Shown here: positions 15,001-26,028 of the stretch, in pieces
Position numbering within the stretch: the stretch's first letter is position 1
Layout of the letters: every line of letters begins with the position of its first letter
Source: Atrina japonica
Lineage: Eukaryota > Mollusca > Bivalvia > Pterioida > Pinnidae
DNA: 64,000 nucleotides
Direction of reading: 5' to 3'
Assembly: GCA_030159075.1 (NCBI GenBank)
Contig: BROG01000393.1
Location: forward strand, 372,001-436,000
The notes under the pieces: model-generated
What the model saw: only the letters and a program-made list of their open reading frames with translations
What the model was told of the DNA's origin: nothing
Databases searched by the model: none
Translations under genes and position numbers: made by a program

Positions 15001-18000
15001 GTACCACTACCCTTTATATCGGAATAATACGTCTGATCACCAGTGTTCTGTGGCTCTGTACCTAGTGATTGACTCTGTCCTGTGTTTGTTGCTGTGTTTG
15101 TGTCCTGGGTAACGTGGCTAGGTCTCTCTGTCCCAGTTTGAGCATTTTCAAGATTTTTTTTGTTTCCGTCACTTCCGGTCTGAATACTAGATTCGATACC
15201 CTGTTGATTTTGTGTGTATATATCGTGATGGGATCCTGTGGGCTTGGATTCTACATTTTTCTGTTCAACATTTGCAGTACTCGTAGAGTATTTCTGATCT
15301 GTAATCACATCTTTGTTTGGACCATTAGAATACGTAGCACTAGTGCTACTTTCTCTCTTATAAGTTTCCTGAACGTAACCTCTATTTTGTGTATTAGTGG
15401 AATATGGTTGGTGGCTAGCTTCTCCAGTTTGTGAGAATTTAGAAACATTTATTTCCTGTCTTGCTCCAGTAATTTGCACATTTGGAGAGTACGTACTATT
15501 ATTGTCTGCATTCCAGACATTGGAGTTGTACATATCGTTACCCTTCTCTGTAGGTCCTGTACCTGGTGAATTTATTCCTTGTACTTGACCATCCATATAA
15601 TGTGTATCATTGTAACGTTGTTTAGAGTATGATAGATTTACTGTTTTATGTCCTGTGCCATCCCTAGACTGAATACGTGCTTGTCTGTCATTCATTATAA
15701 AAGAGGAAGAAGGATCGGCGGCGGAGGAACCCATGTCTGTATTTTCCAATAATTTATTGCTAACGTCAGGGGAATAAGATGGTTTTTCCTTGCCTTTGGT
15801 TTCTACTTGTTTATAGTAAGGTTCCTGAACTGAGGTTTTGATCTGTCCATCTAGAGGGTTATTCATTTGGTTATTAGCTTTGGGTGTAACATATGTTTCT
15901 TCGACTGTATCAGGAGCATCTTTCGAAGAATGTTGACCAGCCTGTCTGTTTTGTTCGATTGTGGAATATTTCTTTTGACTCATGTCAGTAATCCGAACAT
16001 TAGACCCGACTGTGTTCGACTGGTTTGCTGGATTATACGATTGTTCTGCAGTATTTTGCACCACTGAGGTATACGTTTGTTGATCTTTAGCCCCACCATT
16101 TCCAAAAGAAGAAAATGATTGCTGATCTGTTCCTTTATCTGTATCTTGCAAACTTGTCTGTTGTTCATTGACCGAGGTGTCTACATTAGAAGAAAATGCC
16201 TGTTGCTTTATATTTCCGGTATGTGTGTCTTGTGTATCTTTCTGTTGAGCAGTATCTACTCCATAACCTTCCCCGGATAACTGCGTGTTTTGTGAGTTCG
16301 TCGTTGTTGCTTGTCCACCGATTTGTTGTTTATCTGCATACATGCCTGTACCTTCGGTTGTTAATTGGTATGAAATACTTCCTGCCTCAGCCTCGTTTGC
16401 GAGGTAAGATGCCGTTACAGTATCCGCCACTTCCGGTTGTCTGTAATGTGGCTCAATCTGAGTAGACGGAGTTGTAATAACATTTTCCTCGGCGACCACA
16501 GTGCTTGAACCTCTCCCTGATCCAGTGTTTCCACCTGCGTCTGCATCACGACCTCCATATCTGATTGATCTATCTGAATTTCGATAGGCTAAGGTGACCG
16601 TCCTCCTGCCAGAGCCATTTTCGTTTACGGAACTTTGTGTAGATGTAGACCTGAATTGTGAAGCTCTGTTACTGGGAGTCGAATATGACAATGAAACTAT
16701 TCTACGTCCATTACTGTCATATCGAATTCTTTGTTGTCTGTTGCTCGTTGTAGTTTCAAACTTTGGAGTACTTTTTCTTCGGTATGATAAGGTGACTCTC
16801 TTTCTACCGGAATCCGTAGATTCATTTGCATTTGTTGTACTTTGGGTTGTTGATGATGGGTATCGTGAGCCTCTGTTACTTGGAGTAGAGTAGGAAAGCT
16901 TGACTACTCTACGTCCTGTTCCGTGATTGTTTGACATGCTAGTTATTCTATTGGTCTCACTAGAAATTGACGGTTTCTTCACAGTGCCTGACTGCTGTGT
17001 AGAACTAATGTCATTGTACTCAGAATTCCCATTTTGTTTTACCAGAGAATTTGAGTTCTGGTATGACAAATTGGCTGTCCTTTTGCCAGACACAGTGGTG
17101 ATGTACTGTGAACCACTTGACATGGTGGTGCCCTCTGTGGCTGTATACTGCGATTGTTTGTTACTTGGAGTTGAATATGAAAGTTGAACTACTTTACGTC
17201 CTGTTCCGTGTTCGAGTTGACTTCTTGAATTTCTATCATTACTTGAACTTGGATAAGACAACTCCTGTCCAGTTTCGGACTGTTCATAGCCTACATTTTG
17301 TGAACCTGTCTTTGTGACAGAGCCTGTCTTTGAACTATTTGACATTGTGGATCTATGGGTAGTTTGGAATTTAGATTCTTTGTTATTTTGAGTCGAATAC
17401 GAAAGTGTGGTTATTCTGCTTCCCATCTCCTGGTCATATTGGCTACCAATTTGGGAGTCTTTTGAAGAATATTTCTTTATGTCTGGCACCATGGAACGCA
17501 TTTTGCTATCGGATTCCGAAGTGCTGTATTGTGGGCTTTGTCTGGGTACTGATAAATTTCCAGAATTTTTAGTGTTAGAATTTTGATACAGTGTTTCTTT
17601 GACACTTTCTGAAATATTTTCATTTTGCTTAATTGAATGGTTTTCAACAAGTTTGCTTGAGAGAGATGATTGAGTGTCGGTATCTGGTTGCAAAGATCCC
17701 GTGTTCCTATATTTATGAATACTAATTCCTTTCTCTTGTTGTGCTTTTGTAACATATTGTTGCGTCTTCGACGAAAAGTCATATTCTGGTGTCGTAGACG
17801 GGTATTCCGTATTTGGATGTTTTCGTAAATTCGACAAGGTAACCATTCTACGACCACGCCCATTCGGCTTTAATGTATCTTGTGCCGTTGTAGCAGTTAT
17901 ACCAGTATCCCTCGGTGCACTACCTTTGTTGGTGGATTCAATGTTTTCGTGCAATGTTGGCGGTTCCTTGTTGCGTCTAGGAACATTCCCGTCAATTATA

Positions 18001-21000
18001 GCACTGGAATTGTCACTTTGGGATGGTGAAGAAGCATTTGGGATGTTTTTATCAACATGAGAATTGGTCTCAGAATTTATTTTTTCTTTTTTTAAAACTT
18101 TTCTCTGGTGGTGCGGAGATCCACGTATTTGTTCTAAATTCAGATTTGATTTTTGTGACACATTTTCTGGAAACATATCTTGTTGTGGGCGGGAAGACGT
18201 TGAACGTTCTCCTATTTTGTCTATTAAACCATTGGTATTTTCCCTTTCCGATGTACTAAATTCCCGTAGCTCAGCTAAAAATGGTTTTGATGGATTTGTT
18301 ACCTGTGGATTTGGTTTCGGTTTAATTTCTTTTTTATCCATCATTAGCAATCGCTCCTCTTCGTTTATGTAATATGGCTCAGCACTTGTAAACTGTGTGC
18401 TTTCGAATAGTGTTGGGTTGTGCTCTATGGCATGTGTTGGTGTTGGTGGGGTGTAGTTTATTTCATGATTATGCTGAACTTCCGGAACACTTTCACTTCT
18501 AATCGTCGGATTGTTACGTGATCCACGTTCGTGGAATGCCATGATTTTCTCGGTCAGAAGGATGTCGGCGAGTTCAGTTTGGTTTTGTGCTAATGCCGCT
18601 TGTATGGGATCATTTTCTCTCTGTTGCTGAGAATTAATGGATCCATTGGTATGACTGGTTTGACCCAAACTGTTCACATCACTACTAGGTAATTTTGAGT
18701 TTCGATTGATTGTACCGACATTGTTAGATTCTATATGTTGGTTCACCTTTTTAGAATGTGTACCTACATTATTTTGTGATCTAGTGTTGTCGCTAGTGGC
18801 AGTTTGGCTTCTCTGTGTGTTCATTGCCTTTTTATTTTCTGTATTCTCAATAGTTCTAATCTCACGTCCATTTGAAACAGTATTAACCTCGTTAGCTGTG
18901 TGTATAATATTTTGATTATGATTTTCCGGTGATTGTTGCTGCACATTTTCAGTTGTACTTACTGTGCCGCTGTTGAGATGTCCGTTTGAGTGTACGTTCG
19001 ATTCGTTGTTCATGTTCTGCAACTGGCTATTTTCCTTTACATACGTTGTTTTATCTTGACCAACATTTCCGGAGTTACCAAATATATTCACTGAGTTGCT
19101 TTGAACGTCATTGGGTTTTTGCTTTTCCATTTCACCTTTACTTCCTCTACCGCTGTTGACATCACCATGTGAGTGTAGATTAGTTTCACTGTTCGTTTGT
19201 TTAATCTGGACAACTCCATGGGTAGAATGTTGTGAAACTTTGCCTTTTGTCTTTTGGATTGAATTACCTTCTTGGCCTTTAATAATTCCAGAATTTAATT
19301 CTTTATGCTGAAGTTCTCCATTTTCTGCTTTATTTAGATTTTGTCTTGCATTTATAGGGACGTGTGTGAGCTCCATAGTCCTTTCTGATTGTATAGCGGT
19401 GTTAGGTTGCATCTGATGTAATGACGAACCACTAGCAGCGTTACTTTGTGTTTCATATTGGGTTGTTGTTTGATCATTTGCTTTCATTGTACTGGCTGAC
19501 GGAGTTTCATTATCATGTCCAACAACCAAATTGGAACCACTTGTATGGTGGATCGCTGCATCTGTAGTTGTATGTTGTATTGTATTTCCTAGTTCTTTCT
19601 GTTGATCCGTGTTCTGTAGTCCGTTTAAGTTTATATTTATCCGATGTTCTACGACTTCTTTGTTTTCGGAACCTTTCTTTATTGGTCCAGATTTCCCCAG
19701 ATCCGAGGGAGTAGTAAGATATATATTTGCATTAGCTTCGGAATTCGAATCTGTGTGATGATGACCGGATGATCGTATTTGTCCGGAAGTAGAGGTATCC
19801 ATTATCTGGTTAGGTGTGTGTGTGCTTCTTCCGTTTGAGGTATTCTCGATAACGGGATCTAGTTTTTTATTACTCTGTTGTAACGCTGGCAGATTGTCTG
19901 GATGTTGTACCATATGGTTCGCATGAACTGTTGAATTATCCTGTTTTGTTACTGTATCCGTCCCCTTCTGTGTATGATGATATTTGTTATCAGTATGTTG
20001 ATAGTGGTCCATTGTGTTTCCTGACGGAATGTTGTCCATTCCATTGCTGGATGATTGTCCCATTTGGTTTGTATTGTCTTGTGTTATTGTATCAAAGTTT
20101 CCATTGTTAGTTGTAACTCTATTTGACAAATGATTAAAGCTATTTTGTTGCGCACTGTGTGGCTTTCCATGCGAAACGGAATTATGTGTTTCGGTGGTAC
20201 GAACTTCGGGTGAAGAATGATGCGAACCAACAACAGTACCATCATTTCCGGTGTATTGAGTAGACACGCCATAATTTACCGATTCCTGAACAAAACGGAC
20301 ACCCGTAACCGGATTAATGAAATGAGACGTGATTTTCTGAATCAATTGACCATTTGGACCTTGTTCACTTGATACATTTGTTCTTTCCAGTATCATCGGT
20401 CCCATTTCGGTATGGACGTATTGTACATGTGTATTAATAGCGGAATTATGTGTTTCGGTGGTACGAACTTCCGGTGAAGAATGGTGCAAACCAACAACAG
20501 TGCCATCATTTCCGGTGTGTTGGGTAGACTCGCCATAATTTACCATTTCCTGAACAAAACGGACACCCGTTACCGGATTAATGAAATGAGACGTGGTTTT
20601 ATGAATCAATTGACCATTTGGACCTTTTTCACTTGATACATTTGTTCTTTCCAGTATCATTGGTCCCATTTCGGTATGTACGTATTGTACATGTGTGTTA
20701 TTAGCGTCTGGACTTTTTGACCCAGTATTTTCATCTGTCTGCCTGAACTGCATTGAAGACTGGAAGCCAACATTATCTTGCTTGATCTGACTTTGTAGAT
20801 TTTGAACATTTCCTCTAAAGCTATTATCATGCATTTGTTTTATTTCTGAATTTGGAATGGATGGTTGAGTGTTGGACATCGTATGAGTGCTTTCGTGCGA
20901 AATCATATGTTCTGGGTTCCCAGGTTGTCCCCGTAAGGTTTGAACATTGTGGAAATTGTTCATTTCATTACTCATTGGTGTGTTGTCTGTTTGATGTGTA

Positions 21001-22190
21001 TTAACAAACTGATTAGGCACGTTACCTCTAACACCTACTGCATTATGAATTATAGGCCCCCCAGCCGGGCCATTCATAGATTCGAGTACACCATTAACGC
21101 CATGAATATGATGTGGGTAAGAATTCCCCAATAATTGTCCACTGATAGGCATCCCTGTACCACCTACTTGCATAACCGTAGGTTGTGGAAACATAATATT
21201 ATTTGGATTTTGTGGTTGATGTGGTGAAATCTGAGCATTGTTTTCCACTATTTTTTCATTATTGTGTCTCATAACAGGTTGTCCGTCTATGATCGTTTGC
21301 CTACCAGTCTCTCCGCTTCCTGGGGTAGGTACCTCGGGTGCTCCACTTGAAACGATACGTTTCTCGTTTGTATGTTCATGGACCGAGACTTGATTTTGTT
21401 TGGACATCGCGGACGTTTCAGCATTATGTATGTGTCCGTTGTTTTGTAGACTTGGATTTGTTGGATAATTAATGTTCTGATGATTTGTATGAGTAATACC
21501 ATGTGAGCGACCATCTCCAATAGAATGGTCTATATGCTGCATACCACCATTTACATTTGCGATTCTTTGACTGATACCACCTCTGTTTGTAACCGTTATA
21601 AAGGGTGGTATTCCTGTCCCGGCGGTAGGCATAGTTATATGTGCATTTGTGTTCAGTATGGCTGTTGGGTGCATAGGAATATGGATTGTTGGAGGAATCC
21701 CCTGTATATTGTTTGCGCCAATAGGGATTATATTGTTATGCGGATGAACCTGTAGAGGATGTTGCCCATTTGCGATCATTTGATTGGTTGTCGATGTCTG
21801 CATGTTGCCCCTGTTTTCAAACATCGCAGTTTTCTCGGGTGTGTTTAAACCAATATTTGCAGCATTTTGCGATGCCATCGAATGAGCCTCTCCATTTCTG
21901 TGGTTTTCGGTGTTTTGTGTATTTGAATGAATCGTTCGGTGCATTACATTATGAACATCTGTAACTTGCTGGCTTGGTCCATTTCTCTGATTGACTGTAA
22001 TGATAGGCGATATCCCTGGTCTGTTAGGAACAACATTAGCATGGTGGTTGTTGTTCATCATCGCTGTAGGCTGCATCGCAATATGGTGGAATGACTGAGG
22101 AATACCCTCATTGTTCAAATCATTATTTGGTATATTACTTTGTTGATACTTATTATATTTATTAAATATTATATTATTTATAATATACTT
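1..22190 (-). CDS. Giant repetitive exon (partial), about 7,396 open codons running off the left edge
   Basis: One minus-strand frame (codons whose lowest coordinate is divisible by 3) is open from just after a TAA at 22191-22193 to base 1. I translated stretches along its whole length and met no stop. The protein is dominated by N, S, T, Q, G, H, with Tyr recurring in motifs such as QQQYP and QSDTY; I saw no Cys. Repeats follow one another: 120-residue units at the start, an 88-residue duplication, basic GRRxVxLSYSTPSN motifs, two different 20-residue arrays, a 28-residue array and a 22-residue array. All periods are multiples of three. It looks like a disordered or fibrous extracellular protein (matrix, byssus or mucin-like are guesses). 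Its first repeat matches the end of exon C, so it is probably the same gene. The first Met is at about 22070, but the real start is probably a splice acceptor. The end lies outside the window. Confidence 0.8.
2390..2850 (-). repeat. 66-bp in-frame tandem array (22 residues), about seven copies
   Basis: Two alternating versions, PTTEGTTDTQ and LRTEGTTDTQ, each continue RTTTNTGQSDTY or a close variant. The alternation suggests an older two-unit (132-base) duplication step. Thr-rich context. Confidence 0.9.
4368..4432 (-). repeat. Short in-frame duplication, motif PTIDYISPTSDT
   Basis: Two adjacent copies encoding TIDYISPTSDTKP and TIDYISPTSG within the giant exon. Confidence 0.7.
5425..6180 (-). 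repeat. Direct repeat of about 390 bp in the giant exon
   Basis: Two blocks, about 5425-5814 and 5815-6180, share YAAVNIPDGY, then the segments around TSEVSDT and SSTMGVTGTSQRSSES, with moderate divergence. The frame is kept. Confidence 0.75.
9850..11290 (-). repeat. In-frame array of about 28-residue units, degenerate
   Basis: Units read approximately NTNIEGANQQQYPNNVADTQ followed by TGGQEYSP. Shorter units lack the second part. About 17-18 units occur with many substitutions. The plus-strand open frame across the array is a shadow. Confidence 0.9.
11641..12840 (-). repeat. 60-bp in-frame tandem array, 20 near-identical copies
   Basis: Twenty consecutive 60-base units encode NTESGRSHQQVMSDNTQHPV with few substitutions (V/I/L in QQxMSD, HP/LP/RY near the end). 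Edge copies diverge more. The high identity indicates recent expansion or homogenisation inside the giant exon. Long plus-strand open frames here are shadows of the array. Confidence 0.97.
12907..13290 (-). repeat. 60-bp in-frame tandem array (20 residues), about six copies
   Basis: The unit encodes roughly NSQTGNVSRQGHSHDTHNSP with clear divergence between copies. It directly adjoins the 20-copy array at lower coordinates and has the same period but a different sequence. Confidence 0.85.
16570..17860 (-). repeat. Recurrent basic motif GRRxVxLSYSTPSN, about eight copies
   Basis: The giant exon repeatedly shows G-R/K-R/K-x-V-x-L-S-Y-S-T-P-S-N, for example GRRVVKLSYSTPSN, GRKVVQLSYSTPSN, GRRIVSLSYSTPSN, GRKRVTLSYRRKST and GRRTVTLAYRNSDR. 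One outlier, GHKTVNLSYSKQRY, lies near 15650. Spacing is irregular, so these are dispersed motifs rather than a tandem array. The basic, beta-prone core contrasts with the neutral N/Q/S/T background. Confidence 0.8.
20177..20704 (-). repeat. 264-bp in-frame tandem duplication (88 residues)
   Basis: Two copies with period 264, at 20177-20440 and 20441-20704. They share HVQYVHTEMGPMILERTNVS and SHFINPVTGVRFVQE. This segment is less low-complexity than its surroundings and might fold. Only scattered substitutions separate the copies. Confidence 0.9.
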
Positions 22191-22730
22191 TTAATTAAAT
22201 TAAAGAATTCAATATTTGACTTCCACATAATTATTCCTCATTACACCTTGCTCGCGCGTGTTCATATCATTACTAGTAGATAATGCCTCTGCATTTCTTT
22301 GAGTCTGCATATCTGCTGCTCCATTGGGATCTACATTCTCGGGTATTTCAGAATGAGATACTGTATTTTGTGAAGATATGGAAAAATCATTGTTATTTCG
22401 AAGATTTTCGTTGTTTTGTTGCCCAGCGTTTGTTGGGGAATTGATATTTTGATGCGCCATGTTGGCCACACCATCTGAATGACTATTGCTCACCGATTGA
22501 ATCGCAGGAGGCATTCCGTTTTGGAAGTTCGTGCCTTGATTTATCGGTCCATTTCTGCGATTAACATTTATGAAAGGTGGCAACCAAGTCCCTGGGGCAA
22601 CCATATTTATCTGTTGATGTGTATTCAGTAATGCTGTTGGTTGCATTGGGATATTCGGTGGAATGTTCCCTCCGTGGTTAATTGTTGCAATGCCTAAATT
22701 ATTCTCTTGATTGACGTGCACTATTCCAGT
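21400..22730 (-). repeat. Roughly 120-residue repeats (three copies) spanning the exon C / giant exon break
   Basis: Three related blocks read IPMQPTALLN...PPFINVNRRNGP, then IAMQPTAMMN...PIITVNQRNGP, then IPMHPTAILN...PPFITVTNRGG. The first is in exon C (about 22550-22660); the second and third are in the giant exon (about 21990-22080 and 21590-21690). Homology extends beyond these cores. It shows that the two open stretches share an origin. Confidence 0.8.
22141..22208 (-). other. AT-rich interruption with in-frame stops; candidate small intron
   Basis: About 90% A+T, unlike the coding sequence on both sides. It separates two long open stretches in the same frame: TGA at 22209-22211, TAA at 22191-22193. 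Possible minus-strand boundaries are a donor TAT|GTGGAA (22226) or GAA|GTCAAA (22220) with an acceptor AATAAG|TATCAA (22149) or CCTCAG|TCATTCC (22095). All are phase 0 but weak. The polypyrimidine tract is poor, so a true end of gene cannot be ruled out. Confidence 0.5.
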
Positions 22731-25207
22731 GGGGACTACAGACATGTGCATATTCATTGGCGACATTCCGCTTCCCATGTTTATACCGGGTGCAGCTATA
22801 TTGATATGCGGCTGGACATTCCTCAATTCAGTGGGGATCGGAGGCACTGACATTCCTCCAACTCCCCGCATTGGTCCGGTAAATGTGTTGCTATGGGAAT
22901 TGGTATCTGTCATATGGGGAATTTCTGGCACGTGACTTCCGGCGTTTATTCCAGAGGATGTTAAAGTATTCTTCATAGAGTTTATGTTCGCATTTATTGC
23001 CGGATTATCATGATGCATATTTATATGTTGTATTGTATTTCCAGCATTGTTTAGCAGATTCCTATTTATGACAGCTCCTTGGCTAACTGCATTAAACTCT
23101 CCCTGTCCAGAATTTACCAATACCTTTGTAGCATCTACTACAGTGTCTAGATCGGGTCCAACAATTGTTGTAGAAAATGGCTGACGATTGCTGTTTAACG
23201 GCATGTGTGGATTTACACTTCCGGTTAAACTTTCGCTGTTAGGTAAACTGGGTTCTGGTATAACTAGTGGTGGTGGATCAATTCCTAGATGAGATTCCGT
23301 TGGAATGGGTTCACCACCCACAATTTTATTTTCCATGGTTCCGGGAGTATTTTGAAATCCAGGATTGACACCTGTGTTATGGTTTATACCGTGAAACTGG
23401 TCGTGATGTATTGTGCGGGTTCCACTAGGATTATTGACATGCACATGGGCGTGATGTATTGTGCCGGTTCCACTAGGATTATCGACATGCACATGGGTGT
23501 GATGTATTGTGCCGGTTCCACTAGGATTATTGACATGCACATGGGTGTGATCATGTGATGGCATTCCTGTTTGCAAAACACCATTACCTCCATCAACATG
23601 AATGTTATCTCCGGCAAAATGTGTCTGTGCATGCATATTTTGTTTCATTGAATTACTGAAATCCATATTATTAGTGTTCTGTCCTTCAGGTACATACCCC
23701 TCTACAAGTTGTCCATTCCCATTGTGAAATGCATGCAACTGTCCTCTTGTCTCCATTGACCTACCATAACTCCCGTTCTTTCCGTTATTGTTGTAGTTAT
23801 CACTGTTGCCTGTAGTTTTATTATACGTGGAAAATGATTGGTGTTGCATTGTGCCCCCCTTTCCTTTATATTGGCCATTTGTATGATTAACATTACTTAC
23901 GTTTACCTCAGGTCCAGATGGATTGCTTTTCTTCTTGACAGATTTATCCTTCGTATTTGCATATTTAAAATGTTGTTGACCTTCATTGGTTTTGTGACCG
24001 GGATATGGGGACGGATGTGTGGATTCACTAAACATATTAAAATCAGTTCTTACTGACGCACCAGAGACTTCGTGCTTAGCAGGTCCTTCTACCCCTACAT
24101 TTCGGTTTTCATTTAAGTGTGTTGTTCTGTGATGAGAGATAGTCGTCGCTCCAACAGATGGATGTTGATTTCTTAAATCGGTTTGTGAACGAGCTTCTAA
24201 GGTAGAATCCATTATATGTGATTGAGATATGGATCCTCCGGGGTGTGACATAGACATTGAATTCGACCCCATTGACTGTGTATGTGAGACCGAAAATGAC
24301 CCTGTCCCTTGCTGTTCAGATATAGAAGATGACCTCGTTGCATGAGAATGTGACCTTAAAGACGATCCAGATGTGTGTGGATTAAATGATGGAGATGACC
24401 CTGCTGTGTGTGAAAATGATGACGATGACTGTATTGTTTGTGACGATGAAGGTGGTCCTGTACCTCGAATATGAGATGACACTTCTGTTAAATGTGACTG
24501 ATGTTGGTTTACATGGGCAGGATTGCCAGTGGCGTCAAGCGATGAGATATGGGAATTAACACTTTGAGTATTTTGTTGATGATGCACAGTTCCACTGCCT
24601 TGTCCTCCAGCAGTATGTTGTTCAGTATGAAATGCTGTCGAATGCACAGTACCAGAGTGGTCTATATTATGTGTTTGACCTCGGTTTATATGTGTAACGT
24701 GAGACATTACAGACGGCTCATGGACAGGTACGTGGGATTGGATGTCTCTCATATTGTGGCGATTATTGTGGCCACTGTTTGTGCTAACGGTAGAGTGGAT
24801 GTTTTGCACGTAACCTGTATGTGACTTTGCTGAAGTCTGTACATCCGGGTTTGTGTTGGTAAAACTATTCATTGACTGATGTGTTTGTCCGTTTATTTGT
24901 CCAATACCTATTTGGGCTTCAGTGAGACTTTGAGGATGTGGACTATTTGCAGTGTTGCCGTTGTGAGTGTTTGTCGAAACTTGTTCTTGTTGTGTTGAAG
25001 TCTGACGTTGATATCCAGGTGGGAAGAACATACTTTGATCTTGGAAATTCATTTGATGAAAGTTATTCATACCTAGATTGGCCTGTCTTCTGACACGATG
25101 TTTATATGTTCTCTTCTTGTTCTCAAATACTCTTTCATCCAAAATAGAAATATCAGCACAGTTGATAAACGTTTCTCTTTCCAAACAATCCGGACAATCT
25201 TTGTTTT
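22209..25207 (-). CDS. Exon C of giant gene: end of AA15 domain, furin-type site, start of repetitive tail
   Basis: The acceptor is TTTATTTACAG|AAAACAAAG. Joined to exon B in phase 1 it reads WKFTV-ENKDCPDCLERETFINCADISI; CADISI is the usual end of an AA15 domain (residue about 217). It is followed by a basic stretch ending RVRR|QANLG (residue 236), a furin-type consensus. About 960 residues of N/S/T/G/H/Q-rich, apparently Cys-free sequence follow, with short Ser/His repeats, e.g. HVHVNNPSGTGTIHHT three times. The frame stops at TGA 22209-22211. The true exon end may be a donor a little upstream (candidates CAAG|GTGTAA at 22247 or TAT|GTGGAA at 22226), leading into the next long exon, which is in the same frame. 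The open frame also extends upstream past 25207 to 25307, but that stretch is intron. Confidence 0.85.
23402..23556 (-). repeat. 48-bp in-frame repeat (16 residues), three copies
   Basis: Within exon C. The unit encodes approximately THVHVNNPSGTGTIHH, with changes D/N, A/T and R/G between copies. The period of 48 keeps the frame. Confidence 0.9.
25083..25097 (-). other. Furin-type cleavage site RVRR|Q
   Basis: The codons CGT GTC AGA AGA CAG give R-V-R-R-Q, which fits the R-X-R/K-R rule for proprotein convertases. It sits 19 residues after the end of the AA15-like domain and just before the low-complexity tail, in a basic context (ENKKRTYKH). Cutting here would release the tail from the folded head. 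This is a motif match only. Confidence 0.5.
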
Positions 25208-25320
25208 CTGTAAATAAAAACAATAGTAATTTGATGGAGTAAGTATGTAATATACAATCACATACCAAAGTGTAAATCATTATGTCCAGGATACAATATA
25301 CTTTCATATACGATATAAAA

Positions 25321-25408
25321 CTGGTGAATATTGGACAAACACGGACCTATGAAAATCCAGAAGTAGGATCAGGTGCCATGGACGTCACAACCGCCGTGAG
25401 TTAAAGTT
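25321..25408 (-). mobile_element. Type-I RT element 3' end, short fragment
   Basis: Keeps GGACAAACACGGACCT, GATCAGGTGCCATGGA and CCGCCGTGAGT, with a deletion between the last two. It lies just upstream of exon C in the intron. Confidence 0.6.
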
Positions 25409-25997
25409 ATTATTAATATACGTTATCATTATTAGGTGTTTTTTTTTCGTCAATAAAATATTTACATGACCCGTGACCTTAGTCCCTGCGAAATGGATGA
25501 AGCTTATGATCCCCGGATAACGGAATTCTCAATTAATATTAAATATTACCATTAATTGGGTTGAGAATAAAGTGTACTATTTATATTTAGATTACAAATT
25601 TATTTGGAATGATACATGGAGCTAATTTGTATCTATGATATACGATACAACATAACATGGGTCAGTTTACGCTCAGAAACCGTGTGTACAAGAGTAACTA
25701 AAGTGAATTTTAATTTACCGTAAATACAAGAGTAACAAAGTGAATTTTTATTTACCGTAAGTACAAGAGTAACTAAAGTGAATTTTAATTTACCGCGCAT
25801 TGATTTTCCACATGTCGAATTTGAAAAAAAGTTGCAGTTACTCATGTAGGCAGAAGATAGGAAATGTTAGGATTAAAGTCATTCCGGCTGCTGATTGTCA
25901 AGGGCATGTTTGTATGCCAAGTTATGCCATAAACTGGAATACTGTATAACGCATATTGCTGAACCAGTATTGGCCAATCGAAACACATTATATAACG

Positions 25998-26028
<31 letters not shown>

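Noticed and set aside
22711..24824. Plus-strand frames opposite exon C
   Set aside because: Shadows of exon C, with no domain and no splice support.
25273..25307. Met start at 25307 upstream of exon C as a separate gene start
   Set aside because: The first 33 codons are AT-rich, non-coding in character and end in a perfect acceptor (TTTATTTACAG); the phase match to exon B and the CADISI motif show that 25207 is a splice boundary.
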